64,000 nt of DNA from Hirundichthys speculiger (taxonomy: Eukaryota > Chordata > Actinopteri > Beloniformes > Exocoetidae). Where the stretch lies: the NCBI GenBank assembly GCA_018398805.1, contig JAGFBZ010000708.1, forward strand, positions 310,001 to 374,000, written 5' to 3'. How positions within the stretch are numbered: position 1 is the stretch's first letter; each line of letters begins with the position of its first letter. The translations under genes and the position numbers were made by a program. Below the pieces are notes generated by a model. That model was not told the origin of the DNA, ran no database searches, and saw only the letters and a program-made list of their open reading frames with translations. Positions 31,051 to 41,070 of the stretch are shown one piece after another.

Positions 31051-31639
31051 TCTTATTGTCATAGCAATGACTTAAACATTTTATCTTTTTGAGTTGTTAC
31101 ATACATGTTATATATGTGATCTTTCCCATTTGGAATGTCTGAAATTTCATAGCAGATAATTCTGTAGTTTATCTAGCATTAACATCTTAGCTCTTTCACA
31201 TTGAAGCAAGTCACATATCAGCTGTTAAGAAGAAAATTAAACAGGAAAAGTCATGCAATTTTAATCAGTTTTTCAGATTCTTTCGGGAATAAAGGAAGTG
31301 ATGAGCGAAATAATGTCAAGCTTGACAAGAACTCCTCCCCTTTGGTTTTAGTGCCAGATGAATTTGAAGTGAGTGGCTGTGGTCATTGTGCCTTCAGTAG
31401 CACCTTATCTCCTCTCTTGCATTTTTAATGTTGAGCTGGATACCTAACAATGTCCCAAATGGATTTGACAAGAGCAGGTCTAGAGGGATTGCGCATACGT
31501 GGTGATTCTATGTCTCCGTCGGCTCATCCCCTCTAAAACCCCGACTTTTATCTGGTTTTACTCGTTTTTACTGGTTACAAAAATAATTTTACGTTGGAAC
31601 AAAACAACAGTCTGAACTACTGAAATGGGATTTTTGTCT
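30641..31639. other. No gene; CT-rich tract and tetranucleotide repeat
   Basis: A CTC/CTT-rich tract lies at 30664-30712 and a (GATA)n repeat at 30998-31050. The 75-codon plus frame at 31201 has no motif. Confidence 0.4.
30998..31050. repeat. (GATA)n microsatellite
   Basis: About 13 uninterrupted GATA/AGAT units. Confidence 0.95.
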
Positions 31640-32656
31640 TCTTTTTAACTTCATGACAGCTCCACTGCAGCGTCTTCGTCTCCAGCCCAGCCCCACCTGT
31701 GGCTGGGGAATGGGACGCTTCAGCAGGCTGCTGAGCCTCAACACCTGGCTGGCTTTGGCCTGTGTCTTTCACGAAGTTGCTTTTATTGACAATTTTAACA
31801 CTTTCTGGGACAGGGGGACATCTTTTCAATGCAGATGGACTCCACCTCAACAGCCCTGGTAGCCATCAGCTTTCTGCCAACATCTCCTACGGACCACTCC
31901 GCAATCAGCCACAGCCAACTTGCCAACCTTCATCATAAATTATCTGATTTTAGATGGTAAGCTTGACATTTTATTATTAACAGAGACATGGCTTGGCACT
32001 GACACACCAGTTATTCTCACTGAGGCCTGCCCACCTAATTTTAATTTTTTATTTTCAACTAGGGGAGGTAAAAAGGGAGGCGGAACTGCATCGTTCATCC
32101 TGAGAACACTGAACCCAAATGAGGTTTCTTTTAGCAGTTATTCATCATTTGAATATCATGGCTTTATTTTTAGCAGTCCTCCAATCCTGTGTAAACTGTA
32201 ACAGTTTATAGACCACCCCATCATTCCACCTCTTTTATCAGGGAATTCTCAGAACTACTATCAATCATACAGTCCACTGATAACAGAATTTTGATAACTG
32301 GTGATTTAATTTGCATGTTGATAATATCTCCAATCCCATATCCAGATCATTTTTAAACTTTTTAACCTGCATGAATTTTAAACAGCACGTCACCTTGCTA
32401 ACTCACAACAGAGGACACACCCTGGACCTGGTCATAGCTTATGGTCTGTCCATTGGTGTGTCCTCTGTTGTTGACCTGGCTCTGTCTGACCACTACTGTG
32501 TGTATTTTAACATCACCAGTTTTAGCCATCTGTAGGCCCCGGTGAGAACAGTGAGGAAATGCTACCTAACTTCTGAAGTGGCTGCAAATTTTATTGAGAT
32601 TTTACAGAGCACTCCTGCTGAAATTTTACCTGCACCTTGTGATTTTATTGTCAACA
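31640..32656 (+). pseudogene. L2-like LINE, esterase end and endonuclease (5' part, split by hAT)
   Basis: From 31740 the frame gives FHEVAFIDNFNTFWDR and then, after shifts, a DGLHLNSPGSHQLSANI-like match, the end of the SGNH esterase domain found in CR1/L2 first ORFs. From 31935 DGKLDILLLTETWLGTDTP is the AP-endonuclease N-terminus, with RGGKKGGGTA further on. At 32300-32530 LITGDLICMLI, RGHTLDLVIAYG and ALSDHYCV match the endonuclease end (GDFN, LDLV and SDH motifs). Stops break it up. It resumes at 37331 after the hAT insertion, and the empty site reads through in frame. Confidence 0.77.
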
Positions 32657-32841
32657 ATTTTAATTAGGGCTGGGCAAGTTAACGCATTAACTTCGCGTTA
32701 ACGCATTAATTCATTAACGCCGACAATTATTTTAACGCACGTTAACACATGTTACTCACGTCTTTTGTTTTGAAAAATCTGTTACTGGCTGCTGCGGAAC
32801 CAGAAGACAATAGTCGGAAAACCTAAAACAGACATGGAGAG

Positions 32842-33568
32842 TAGGCTTGGGCGGTATCCAAATTTTGATACCGTCAAACTTCCCTCACATTTTACCGGGG
32901 TATACGGTATTCCCGCGACTATTAAGGCGAACACACACCGCCGGCGGACGCCGCGCGTGAAAACAGCCCCCCCCCATTATGTACCCCAGGCGCGCTGCCG
33001 CGGGGCTTTACGGTGCTGTACTATTCCCAGCGTTGACGCGCCTGGGGAAAAAAAAGGGAGTTTACCTCGAAACAGCAGTTCAGTGCTTCAATATAAACTT
33101 GGCTCAACTACAGTTGTTATTTATTTGTGTATTTCTTGCTTTTCACTGTAGTTTTAACTGTTCCTTCTCTGCCCCAGCTGCTCTCTGCTGCCGAGGTGTG
33201 TTTGCTGAAACGCGCTTTATAGTAAAGTGTCTGATGCCGGACGTTTCACTTCCTATAAATTCTTCAACATAAAAGTCCAACATTATTAGTTTCATTAGAA
33301 GCTTTTATTTTGAAGCAGCAAACTCAGGAAGTGTTGTTTTCATCGTCAGTACCTTAACAGGACGAGTCATTCAGAGATCAGCTGCGAGCGAACACGAATA
33401 AACAGTAAAATAAAGCAGAACACACAGCGATACAGGAGAGAAACTAAACTAAACTTTAAACCACAGAAATCATTCATTGCATTTTTTAATGACGGTATTG
33501 AAACTGATACCGCCGCTATTTTTAAATACCGGAAGTAAACGGTATTACCGTAATACCGCCCAAGCCTA
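32842..33568. mobile_element. hAT-like MITE inserted at the transposase start codon
   Basis: Ends TAGGCTTGGGCGGTATC and AATACCGCCCAAGCCTA are inverted repeats. The perfect octamer ATGGAGAG lies on both sides (32834-32841, 33569-33576). It is the first eight bases of the host transposase reading frame. Interior complementary GGTATTCCCG/CGGTATTAC blocks support a fold-back element. No transposase frame. Confidence 0.96.
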
Positions 33569-34125
33569 ATGGAGAGCGGAAAAGTTACAGAAATTTTGCA
33601 AGGACATTTTCATTTTAAAGTTCTCCCAGATGGCAGTTTCAATAGAAAAAGGGTTATTTGTAACCACTGCCAGGATGAACTTTCATATCACCAGAGTACT
33701 TCGAGTCTAAAATATTACTTAAATGCAAAACACACAGCTGATATAAGCAAAGCATTCAACGCGTCAGGCAGTGGAACGAGGCTTCGGCAGACTACACTAA
33801 ATGTAGCCTGTGGGAGAAGCGTGGATAAACAAAGGGAAGAGACGCTAACAAATGCGTTAGCGAAGTGGATAGCCACAGACTGTCAGCCGATTAGGGTTGT
33901 GGAAGACGTCGGTCTAAGAAACATCATGAGAATCGCAACAAATGCCTGCAGGTATGAGATGCCCTCGAGACGCACCATCACACGAAGAATACACGAGTTG
34001 TATGAAAAGGAGAGAACTGAAAAAGCGACAACTTTACAACGTGCACCTGCTGTTGCTCTCACTGGGGACTACTGGACATCACTCGGTAACCATAATTACC
34101 TCGGAGTTACAGTGCATTATATAGA
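33569..34125 (+). pseudogene. hAT (H1) transposase, first part
   Basis: About 186 residues before the insertion break. Residues 1-60 form a BED-type zinc finger: CNHC at 31-34 and LNAKH ending at His55; the position where relatives have the first histidine is Tyr50, so the finger may be damaged. Residues ~90-130 (LTNALAKWIATDCQPIRVVED) match the Hermes-type DNA-binding/dimerisation segment. Residues ~165-186 (VALTGDYWTSLGNHNYLGVT) hold the first catalytic aspartate. The start is the duplicated ATG created by the MITE on its left. The protein would cut and paste the element. The frame runs on to 34348 through the next insertion, but that part is not transposase. Confidence 0.9.
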
Positions 34126-34256
34126 CCTTTTCGGGCCAGCCCCACGGAAGTACCCCGTCCGCCATTGGCGTACTGCATTTGTGCTACAGAGCGACACTTT
34201 CACTGGCTCGCAGATTAACCAGTGTTTTTCTCTTTCTACAAATATATATTTCTATA

Positions 34257-34444
34257 ATGTTGAGTCGGTCGAGTGGGAATACATGTTATGTCATGAACTG
34301 TGCCAACAATGGCGTGAAAATTCAACAATGGAAGAAGAAAGTATGTGAAATACACAAGCCTTTACTGCACGAAGACTGCCTTGTTTGCAGCCATACAGTT
34401 TGCACCGATTTCCTGGGCGCACCGACAACCAAGAAGTTAGGAAG
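34257..34444 (+). pseudogene. THAP-like zinc-finger exon 1
   Basis: From the ATG at 34257: CYVMNCANNGVKIQQWKKK, then VCEIHKPLLHEDCLVC. Cys-x4-Cys followed by a W and a CEIH..LH.DC block is a form of THAP-like finger known from fish transposon proteins. The frame goes on to a stop at 34451; a splice near AAGAAGTTAGG is possible but the donor is poor. Confidence 0.6.
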
Positions 34445-34909
34445 ATGTTAGGATTTAGGATTAACTCAGTAGATCATTAACCTGTTAAAACTAAAACTTG
34501 ACATGAAGGAATGCTGTCTCCTTTTATGACCGTGAGTTCCTCAGCTTAGGTTTATGACTTAATTACTGTAACATCCTCCCCGACCCCCACCAACAGTTTG
34601 CGACCAAAAGTCTGTGACAGCATAGATAAACATTTGAGGGACATCACACAACAACATGTGTCTGGACCTGCGATTGGCCATCTGGATTTTTGAAGACAAA
34701 GAGCCATAAAACCCAGAAGAACAGGATCCACCTCCTCTGGATCCTTAAAAGATGGACAAAATCTGACTTCAAGCGTGCATTTGTCCATGGCAGCATCTTG
34801 GTGGTGTTGTGGACAAGTGTACCATCGGCCGATTAAAATATTCTGCATGGCATAGAAATTCTTTGTATTTATGATTGTATTAAACTCTTTGATTGACCTT
34901 TGTTTCTAG

Positions 34910-35012
34910 TCTCGTCAATAGGCACCAGATAAAAGAACACGGAGAAATACTTTCAAAGACGTGGGTGAAAAATATCAACAGAAAGGACTTTATTCCAAAT
35001 GAATACAGCCGG
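34910..35012 (+). pseudogene. THAP-like zinc-finger exon 2
   Basis: A pyrimidine tract with TTTCTAG ends at 34909, and the donor GTGAGT starts at 35013. Between them the frame reads QIKEHGEILSKTWVKNINRK and DFIPNEYSR, the second half of a THAP-type finger (W..NI.RKDF motif). Both splice signals fit, so this is a good exon. No third exon was found. Confidence 0.62.
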
Positions 35013-35209
35013 GTGAGTTTTCGTTAACATTCAATCTCATACTACTCATAGTCTCGCTGAGAGTCCCGGACGATTCTGGCTGAAAGAACAGCAATGAGGC
35101 TACTGTAGCCCTCGGCACTACCACAAGTTTTGTACTCACATGTTTACCGTGTCCCACCAAATATCAAAACGAAAACAAGGGTCCAGGCCAGGGCTAAGGC
35201 TAGTGCCGG

Positions 35210-35365
35210 CTAGCCGTGCTTAAGAACAATCAATGAGATGATCCAGCGAGTTGTTTGGTTATGGGAATAGATCATGCTATTTCCATAATCAATCATCAAA
35301 AACAGCGATAAACTACCTTCATCTGTAACTGGAGGCCACTGCCTAACATCATCAATCCAAGACAT
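35210..35365 (-). pseudogene. Fragment of a transposon protein (SWIDDVRQWPPV motif)
   Basis: A 51-codon minus frame starts MSWIDDVRQWPPVTDEG and continues LSLFLMIDYGNS. I recall W.DDV..WP.VT..DIY.YLI as a conserved start of a large protein of fish transposons that also carries SWIM and nuclease-like domains. Only this start is here. It is transcribed opposite to the THAP-like exons, so the element may have had two divergent or convergent genes. Confidence 0.42.
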
Positions 35366-35498
35366 GTCTGCGTTATCCGTAACAAATGCGCCACGCTGCT
35401 GTGTTTGGGTTACTTAGGTTGAGCGATGCACGCTCCAGTTATGTTTGGGCCACTAGGGGGCGCGTGTCCACAATTTTTAAGTCGAAAAGGTGTATAGA

Positions 35499-36035
35499 TG
35501 AAAAGTGGGCACTGCATTCCCATGCTTTGTCTGTAATGAAAACAGATGAGAGACATTTTGCTGAAACGTACGCTGGATACTTCACTGAAGTTGTACAACA
35601 GTGGAATTTATCTGACAAAGTCACCACACTTAGCACTGATAGTGCAGAAAATATGATTGCTGCTGTGAGACAATTGCCTTTTGATCATGTCCCCTGCTTT
35701 GCACACAGCCTCCAGCGCTCTGTCACAGTATCTCTGCATAACAGTGTGTTTGACAATGTGCTTGCCAAGTGCAGGAAAGTTGTGGGACACTTCAAACACA
35801 GTCCAGCAAGTGCAGCAGAATTAGAGCAAAAACAAGTTGAACACGGACTGAAGAAGGAGGCCCTTATGCAAGATGTTCCAACCAGATGGAATTCAACTCT
35901 GGACATGATTAAAAGCATCATCAGAAACGAGCAGCCACTGAGGGATGTTCTCACCACAAGCACCAAGGTTGTCATGCCAACTACAGCTGAAATGGACAAG
36001 CTGCAGAGGTTGGAAACACTGCTGGAGCCTTGCAG
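35499..36035 (+). pseudogene. hAT (H1) transposase, middle part
   Basis: The frame resumes directly after the right-hand octamer: KWALHSHALSV, ETYAGYFTEVVQQWNL, then VTTLSTDSAENMIAAV with the second catalytic aspartate, PCFAHSLQ with the C..H motif, VGHFKHSPAS, and DVPTRWNSTLDMI with the RW motif typical of hAT. It ends at a splice donor GTAGGT (36036). The codons from the annotated ATG at 35386 up to 35498 come from the inserted element. Confidence 0.9.
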
Positions 36036-36199
36036 GTAGGTTTTACACCATATTTCTCACTATCCTGTTTAGTATATGTAAGAGGGGAATAGTAAATGTG
36101 TAAATGCAGCACGAATATATAGAGGATATTTTTTTGTATAAGTGAATGCAGTTTTTTTTTTTTTTTTTTGACTGTAGTGGAGTTGATTTTCTTTTGCAG

Positions 36200-36819
36200 G
36201 TATTTGACTGAACGTTTGGGAAGAGAAAAGTACGTCTCATGCTCTGTGGTTCTCCCTGCTTTTTGCCATCTCCCTCGGGTGATGGTGAGCTCAGATGATG
36301 ACCCCCCCTATGAGACACGAAAGGGAAATGCCAACATTGCATATCTGAAGATTGCTACAGCATTGGACCCTAGGTTCAAAGACCTTAAGTCTGTCCCCAG
36401 AGCTGAGAGGAGTGAGGTGTGTGTCTCAATCACCAACTTAATTAAGGACAAGAAGGTTACTGCAGAGAAACCTGTGGAGGAAAAAACTTCAGAGCCACCA
36501 AAGAAAAAGTTGGCCCTGTTGGCTGCTTCATCTGAGTCTGATTCTGAGCAGGAAGAAGACTCAGTTGAGAACTGTGTGCATAGATACAGAGCAGAGGCCA
36601 CCATAAGTACAGATTCCTGTCCATTAGAGTGGTGCAGGTTCACACAGCAGGCTGGCCCCATATGCACAGAAGTACCTGGCCACACCTGCAACCTCCATCC
36701 CCTGTGAAAGGTTGTTTTCTCTTGCTGGTCATACTGTCCAGAAAAAGAGAGCTTCTTTATCTTCTGAAAATCTAAATAATCATGTGTGCCTTAGCGACTG
36801 GCTTAGTGCAGAGGAGTAA
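36200..36819 (+). pseudogene. hAT (H1) transposase, C-terminal exon
   Basis: A pyrimidine-rich tract and CTTTTGCAG end at 36199, giving a 164-bp intron. The exon reads YLTERLGREKYVSCSVVL, then ATALDPRFKDL with an acidic serine-rich insert SSESDSEQEEDS. Near 36640 the frame shifts; the other frame gives ATSIPCERLFSLAGH and SSENLNNHVCLSDWL, the hATC dimerisation domain, ending at TAA 36817-36819. The shift separates the third catalytic residue and dimerisation region from the rest. Confidence 0.87.
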
Positions 36820-37330
36820 AAAAAAAAACAGAACTCAGAACAGAACAGTCTAGTCCCCTGAAAAGGAAATTTCAAAAGTGAATTTTTTTGTGCTTCACAC
36901 TTGGTTCTTGACATTTGGTTTTTAACATAGACTGGTAATGCTGCTCCCTGTTAAAAGTTTCTGTTGCCTGTTTTAATGTTCTGATTGTGGCTCAGGATTT
37001 TGTTGGTAGACTTTTTTTTTCATAAAAAAACAAGATGACAATGCCCTGCCAGTGGCAATAAGCTTTATTTTATTTGACTTTTTTTAAGATGAGATTCACA
37101 CTAAATATGTGTTACTGACAAGTGCTGATGTTAAAAGTGTTTGAACAACAAATAATATGGCACTTTAGTTCATATTGCAGCAGAAGATTTAAATAAAAGT
37201 GCACTTTACACTACTTTTGAATTCATTATTTGATTTTGCGTATACAAAGCGATTAATCGTGATTAATCAGGGAAATCATGCGATTAATCGCGATTAAAGA
37301 TTTTAATCGTTGCCCAGCCCTAATTTTAAT

Positions 37331-37835
37331 ACTAAACTAAGGACAACGCTGGACTCAGTGGCTCCACCTTAATTCAAAATAACAAGAACGAAACCCACAC
37401 CTTCGTGGATAAACCGTTGCTTTTACCCGAGGAAACACTGGAGAGTTTTGCCCTGGTTGATGCAAGGACACTTGGTCGAGTTTTCTCCCAAGTAAACCCA
37501 ACAACCTGCCTTTTAGATCCAATCCCCACATCACCTTACAAACATTTATGGATTCTTTGAGGAACAGATTTTAAATATTGTAAATTGCTCTCTTCAGATG
37601 GGTGTCTTCCCCACTGCCTTCACAGCAGTGGTGAAGCCCCATCTGAAGAAGAGTAATCTAGACTCCAACAATTTTAATAATTACCGACCTGTATCCAACT
37701 GACCGTTTTTAAGTTAAATCTTAGAAAATCTGGCTTTTAAACAAGTAAATTATTTCTTAATTAAAAACAATATTCTAGAGAAATTTCAATTTGGTTTTAG
37801 GATGAACCACACTACAGAGACAGCCCTTTAAATAT
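37331..37835 (+). pseudogene. L2-like LINE, RT start (3' part, after the hAT)
   Basis: After the target duplication the LINE goes on with LRTTLDSVAP, then at about 37630 VKPHLKKSNLDSNNFNNYRP, the RT finger motif, and FQFGFRMNHTTETAL. Stops and shifts are frequent. It ends at an A-rich AATATGAA repeat near 37835. Confidence 0.77.
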
Positions 37836-37859
37836 GAATATGAAATATGAATATGAATA

Positions 37860-38099
37860 CATAGATATGTATGCTAGCGTTTAGCCTGACGTCACCAGCG
37901 CTGAGGAGGACCAGTGTTGCCAACTTAGCGACTTTGTCGCTATATCTAGCGACTTTCCAGACCCCCCTAGCGACTTAATTTGTAAAAAGCGACTAATGAC
38001 AAATCTAGCGACTTCCGCGACAGCCTCTAGCGACTTTTCTCATTGGAGAGTTGGCAACAGTGCAGAGAGAGAGAATGTACGCTAGCATACATATCTATG
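37860..38099. mobile_element. Short element with 20-bp perfect inverted termini
   Basis: CATAGATATGTATGCTAGCG at 37860-37879 is exactly complementary to 38080-38099. The total is 240 bp and a smaller CAGTGTTGCCAAC element lies inside. Flanking duplication was not seen. Confidence 0.72.
37912..38062. mobile_element. Nested MITE with CAGTGTTGCCAAC termini
   Basis: The left CAGTGTTGCCAAC and right GTTGGCAACAGTG are inverted repeats with one mismatch. The interior repeats TAGCGACTT-like units (six or so), seen in a widespread fish MITE. No clear target duplication. Confidence 0.65.
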
Positions 38100-38238
38100 A
38101 GTTAGCGCCCATACCGCCAGGCAGAAATCCAGTGATCAGGGAACGACTATCCATCCTGGACAGGAAGCCCCGCCCAGAGCCATTTGATTGACAGCTCAGT
38201 CCACCAAGCGTTTTGTCATTGCTTTATCCTTGTGTCAC

Positions 38239-38616
38239 AGGAGTGCCAAAAAGGAAAAGCAAATGCAATACGAAAATTAAAGATGATTTTCCTTTTCATT
38301 TATTTATTTCTCTTTATATTTCCACATTTATTTATTAATTTATTTCCCTTTATATTTCCACATTTATTTATTTATTTCCTTTTATATTTCCACATATTTA
38401 TTTATTTCTCTTTATTATTTCCACATATATTATTTATAGTTTTTATTTCTCTTTATTTCCACATATATTTATTTATTTTATTTTTTTATTTATTTCTCTT
38501 TATATTTCCACATTTATTTATTTATTTATTTATTTTTATATTTCCACATTTATTTATCTATTTATTTATTTCTCTTTTTATTTCCACATTTATTTATTTA
38601 TTAATGTGGCACTCCT
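38239..38616. repeat. T-rich minisatellite framed by AGGAGTGCCA inverted repeats
   Basis: From about 38285 to 38605 a unit of roughly 30-40 bp (TTTCTCTTTATATTTCCACA plus a variable number of TTTA) repeats about nine times. AGGAGTGCCA at 38239-38248 is complementary to TGGCACTCCT at 38607-38616, so the array probably expanded inside a small MITE. The 148-codon plus frame here is low-complexity I/F/Y/L sequence and not a gene. Confidence 0.85.
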
Positions 38617-39299
38617 ATAGCTCCATATAAATGAGGTTCAGTAGTTTTTATTTTTTAATCTAATGGAAGCTTTAGATGAGAGGAATGAGGGAGAGGAGAG
38701 GAGAGGGGAGGAGAGACTCCTGCTGGATTGCGCACGTTAGCATTAGCTTCCGTTAGCTCATGTTAACGCAATTTCAAAACTCCATGGAAGCAATTGTTAT
38801 GTTGTAGGTGGCCGATCGGGTTTTACGTATTAAAGCTTGTGCTTCCCTCCTCGTAGAATTCGCTCAAAGGGTTCGTCACAAATAACCACCAAACTATCTT
38901 CTTCTGAAACTTAAACGAAGTTCCACGCCGCCATGTTTGTTGTGATCAGTACGCTGTGCTGCATGCTGCATTCAAGGTGTAACGTAAATTCCCACGTTCC
39001 CTCGTTTGGTAGTCGTTCTTTCAACGTCAGCAACTACCAAAATTATAACTGAGTTAACGAGTTGTTTTCTGGCATGAGGGGGTTTCTTGATTTTCCTTAT
39101 TGAGTAATCGTTTTTCTGATTATGCCGACGTCACTTGAACATAACATTCACTGCCGGTCATTCAAGGCTCAGAGGGAGCGAGGCACTGCCGTGTTGACAA
39201 AAATATATATGTTATCGGGCTATTCATCATGATATCGGACTTATCGGAATGACGTCATAATTTCCTGTTATCTGGCCCGATAGTTATCGTGCAGCCCTA
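38617..39299. mobile_element. hAT-like element, family H3, right part
   Basis: The stretch aligns with 46620-47364 throughout (for example CATGGAAGCAATTGTTATG, ACCACCAAACTATCTTCTTC, CGGTCATTCAAGGCTCAGAG) and ends GTTATCGTGCAGCCCTA. The left end is missing. CpG-containing differences and small indels separate the copies. Confidence 0.7.
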
Positions 39300-40335
39300 G
39301 AGGTCTGTGGATATTCTCATTTATCCAGGTAAATTCCATTCTCACAACAATTGAATCATAGGCAACTGGACTTAGATTTGTCTAGAAGACCCCTAGAGGT
39401 AAGTATTTTAACAGAAAAAGTGCACTTTATCTGTGACAAATTGGGGAAACATAAATTCACAGATTCAGAAATACCTTATGGTTTGCCTATTTTAAATGAA
39501 CATAAGAGGCTACATTCAGGATGTAAAGTGCAATATTAATTTGCCAACATTGACATGAGCTATTTATTCCTCTGCTATTGTGAATTTTTTTTGTAAGAAG
39601 TAGAGGTCTTCTGAACAACGTGAAAACCCGAGGTTCCGACCCGAATCGGGTCTCGGGTCCATTCAAAAGATGTGACTCTGGGTTCGGGTCGGAATCGGTA
39701 CAGTTAGTCTCGGGTCTGGTCGGTGCTCTCTGACAGGCTGGGTCCGCGTTTACTCGAGAAAGGTAAAGATATTGGTGGTGGCAGCCAATGTCAGGACTCG
39801 GGGCAGTTAAATGATTATTAATTAACGTGGCATGTTTGTCACGAAACAATCGTGTTGCCGTAGCGTGTTATTAGCGGTTTGCCCGGCAGCTGTAAAGCAC
39901 TACGGATCGCCAGCATGATAACGCTGGATGAGAGAAGATATTCACAACACGTCCAGACTGGTGTAGGCTAATAGTGTTAGCAGTTGCTACCAATAGCATC
40001 TGTATCCACAAAGAAAATAACAACATGGATTTATTGTTGTTTACATCATGTAGCCTATGTAGCAACTGAACCGGTAGAAGAAGACAACTTTAGGGAAGAA
40101 AATCAAGTTTTATTCAACGCACATGTCAGTGTCCACTCTTCTCCGCTCACTCACAGTGACCAGCCTATCACACTTTGGCCGGCTGGCTGCACCTCATAGA
40201 CGCAGGAAAAAAAACAAGCAGGTAGCCAGCGGTAGCAGAGAAATTGGGAAAAACTTTTTTTAATCACCGGCGTGAGAGCATTTTGGTTTTGCTGTTAAAT
40301 ACAGCGGCGAGGGAGTGAAAACAGTTAACAGAACG
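39300..40335. other. No gene; holds the match to the 43.65-kb insertion
   Basis: Bases 39428-39452 are identical to 43650-43674, where they interrupt a LINE. At 39625-39720 there is a GGTTCCGACCCGAATCGGG-type palindromic stretch with repeated CGGGTC, perhaps a decayed DNA transposon end. Frames have no motifs. Confidence 0.4.
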
Positions 40336-41035
40336 CAATCTTCCACCTCCCTAAACCCGGATCTTACCTGCATAAGATCCAGTTGTTACCAGTTGTGTGT
40401 CTTGGCGCAGCTAATGTGGTTTTTAAGATACTGCAGAACGAATCATTGGATGCGCATTTAAAGATCACGAACAATTAATGTTCCTGTCCCTCCTCAACCA
40501 CCAACTGTTTCAGACATATCGGAAATAAATTTCCACATCCAACCTTTTCCAGCTTGACACCAGAGACAAAGATCTCCTTGGTTTCCTCCACAGCAGACAT
40601 CTGGATGAGATCATGCCACAGCTATACAGACGGACGTGTCTGGCCGTGACTATTCCCACATCCACCACAACTGCTGACCAGACATCCTCTGACCTCAAGA
40701 GAATAAAAACGTCTGTAAGTAATACGGTGATGCGTAATCGAGAGGTAGAGCCGTTTGTGCACGTCCACATGTGACCAGGTGGACGCACATTTATGCCATT
40801 TGGACGCGCTTTTTTACGCGCCGACATGCGAGTTGCGCTTTCCACAAACGTGGTATCTTGCAATCACAAGATACCGAGTTTGTGGAAAGCGCAAAAGACA
40901 CGCCCATTGCCACACCTACAATGTGAGTAAGGGAGTCGGCATAGCGGATAGCAGCTTTAGGAAAGCAGAAGATTGCATTAGCGGTTAGCGGAGGTTCCTA
41001 AACCTGCAATTTGCTAGCGGGAGGTGTACGATCAG
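40336..41035 (+). mobile_element. hAT-related repeat, family H2, copy 2
   Basis: It starts CAATCTTCCACCTCCCTAAACCC and ends CTAGCGGGAGGTGTACGATCAGGGCC, like the copy at 15861. It keeps a piece of transposase dimerisation domain (40535-40735) absent there. An 11-bp inverted pair GAGTTTGTGGAAAGCG/CGCTTTCCACAAAC lies at 40833-40886. Confidence 0.52.
40535..40735 (+). pseudogene. hAT transposase dimerisation-domain fragment
   Basis: The plus frame reads FLHSRHLDEIMPQLYRR, then TCLAVTIPTSTTTAD and SSDLKRIKTSVSN. In intact hAT transposases the corresponding motif is a TIP.T....ERSFS.LKRIK pattern; here the conserved E-R-S-F is changed. About 65 codons remain, ending in the noncoding H2 right arm. 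Confidence 0.6.
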
Positions 41036-41070
41036 GGCCTATACATATATATATATATATATATATATAT
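41036..41070. repeat. (AT)n microsatellite, left half
   Basis: Alternating AT split from its right half (41963-41980) by the LTR in between. Confidence 0.9.

Larger units (their letters stand above)
34126..35490. mobile_element. DNA element with CCTTTTCG termini and THAP-like gene pieces
   Basis: The ends CCTTTTCG and CGAAAAGG are inverted, and flanking octamers TATATAGA (34118-34125) and TGTATAGA (35491-35498) differ at one base. Inside are two plus-strand exon-like pieces of a THAP-like finger and one minus-strand piece of a different fish transposon protein. The 8-bp duplication plus THAP-like finger recalls P or Zisupton-like elements; I cannot decide. With 1365 bp it is an internally deleted copy. 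Confidence 0.82.
32665..37322 (+). mobile_element. hAT transposon, family H1, coding copy
   Basis: Termini TAGGGCTGGGCAAG and TTGCCCAGCCCTA are flanked by a perfect 8-bp duplication ATTTTAAT (32657-32664, 37323-37330). The left end is rich in GTTAACGC, the right in GATTAATCGC. It carries a BED-finger hAT transposase in at least two exons. Two later insertions, 32842-33568 and 34126-35490, and a frameshift near 36640 inactivate it. Its short relatives are at 5329, 18488 and 51258. It landed in an L2-like LINE. Confidence 0.96.

Noticed and set aside
35386..35498. N-terminus of the 217-codon plus frame as transposase
   Set aside because: These codons come from the inserted THAP-like element; true transposase text starts after the duplication at 35491-35498.
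33569..36819. A host ZBED-type gene
   Set aside because: The frame is inside intact hAT termini with a perfect 8-bp duplication and is disrupted, so it is a transposon gene.
38184..38630. 148-codon plus frame resembling a membrane protein
   Set aside because: The hydrophobic I/F/L/Y text comes from TTTATTTA and TTTCCACA minisatellite units.
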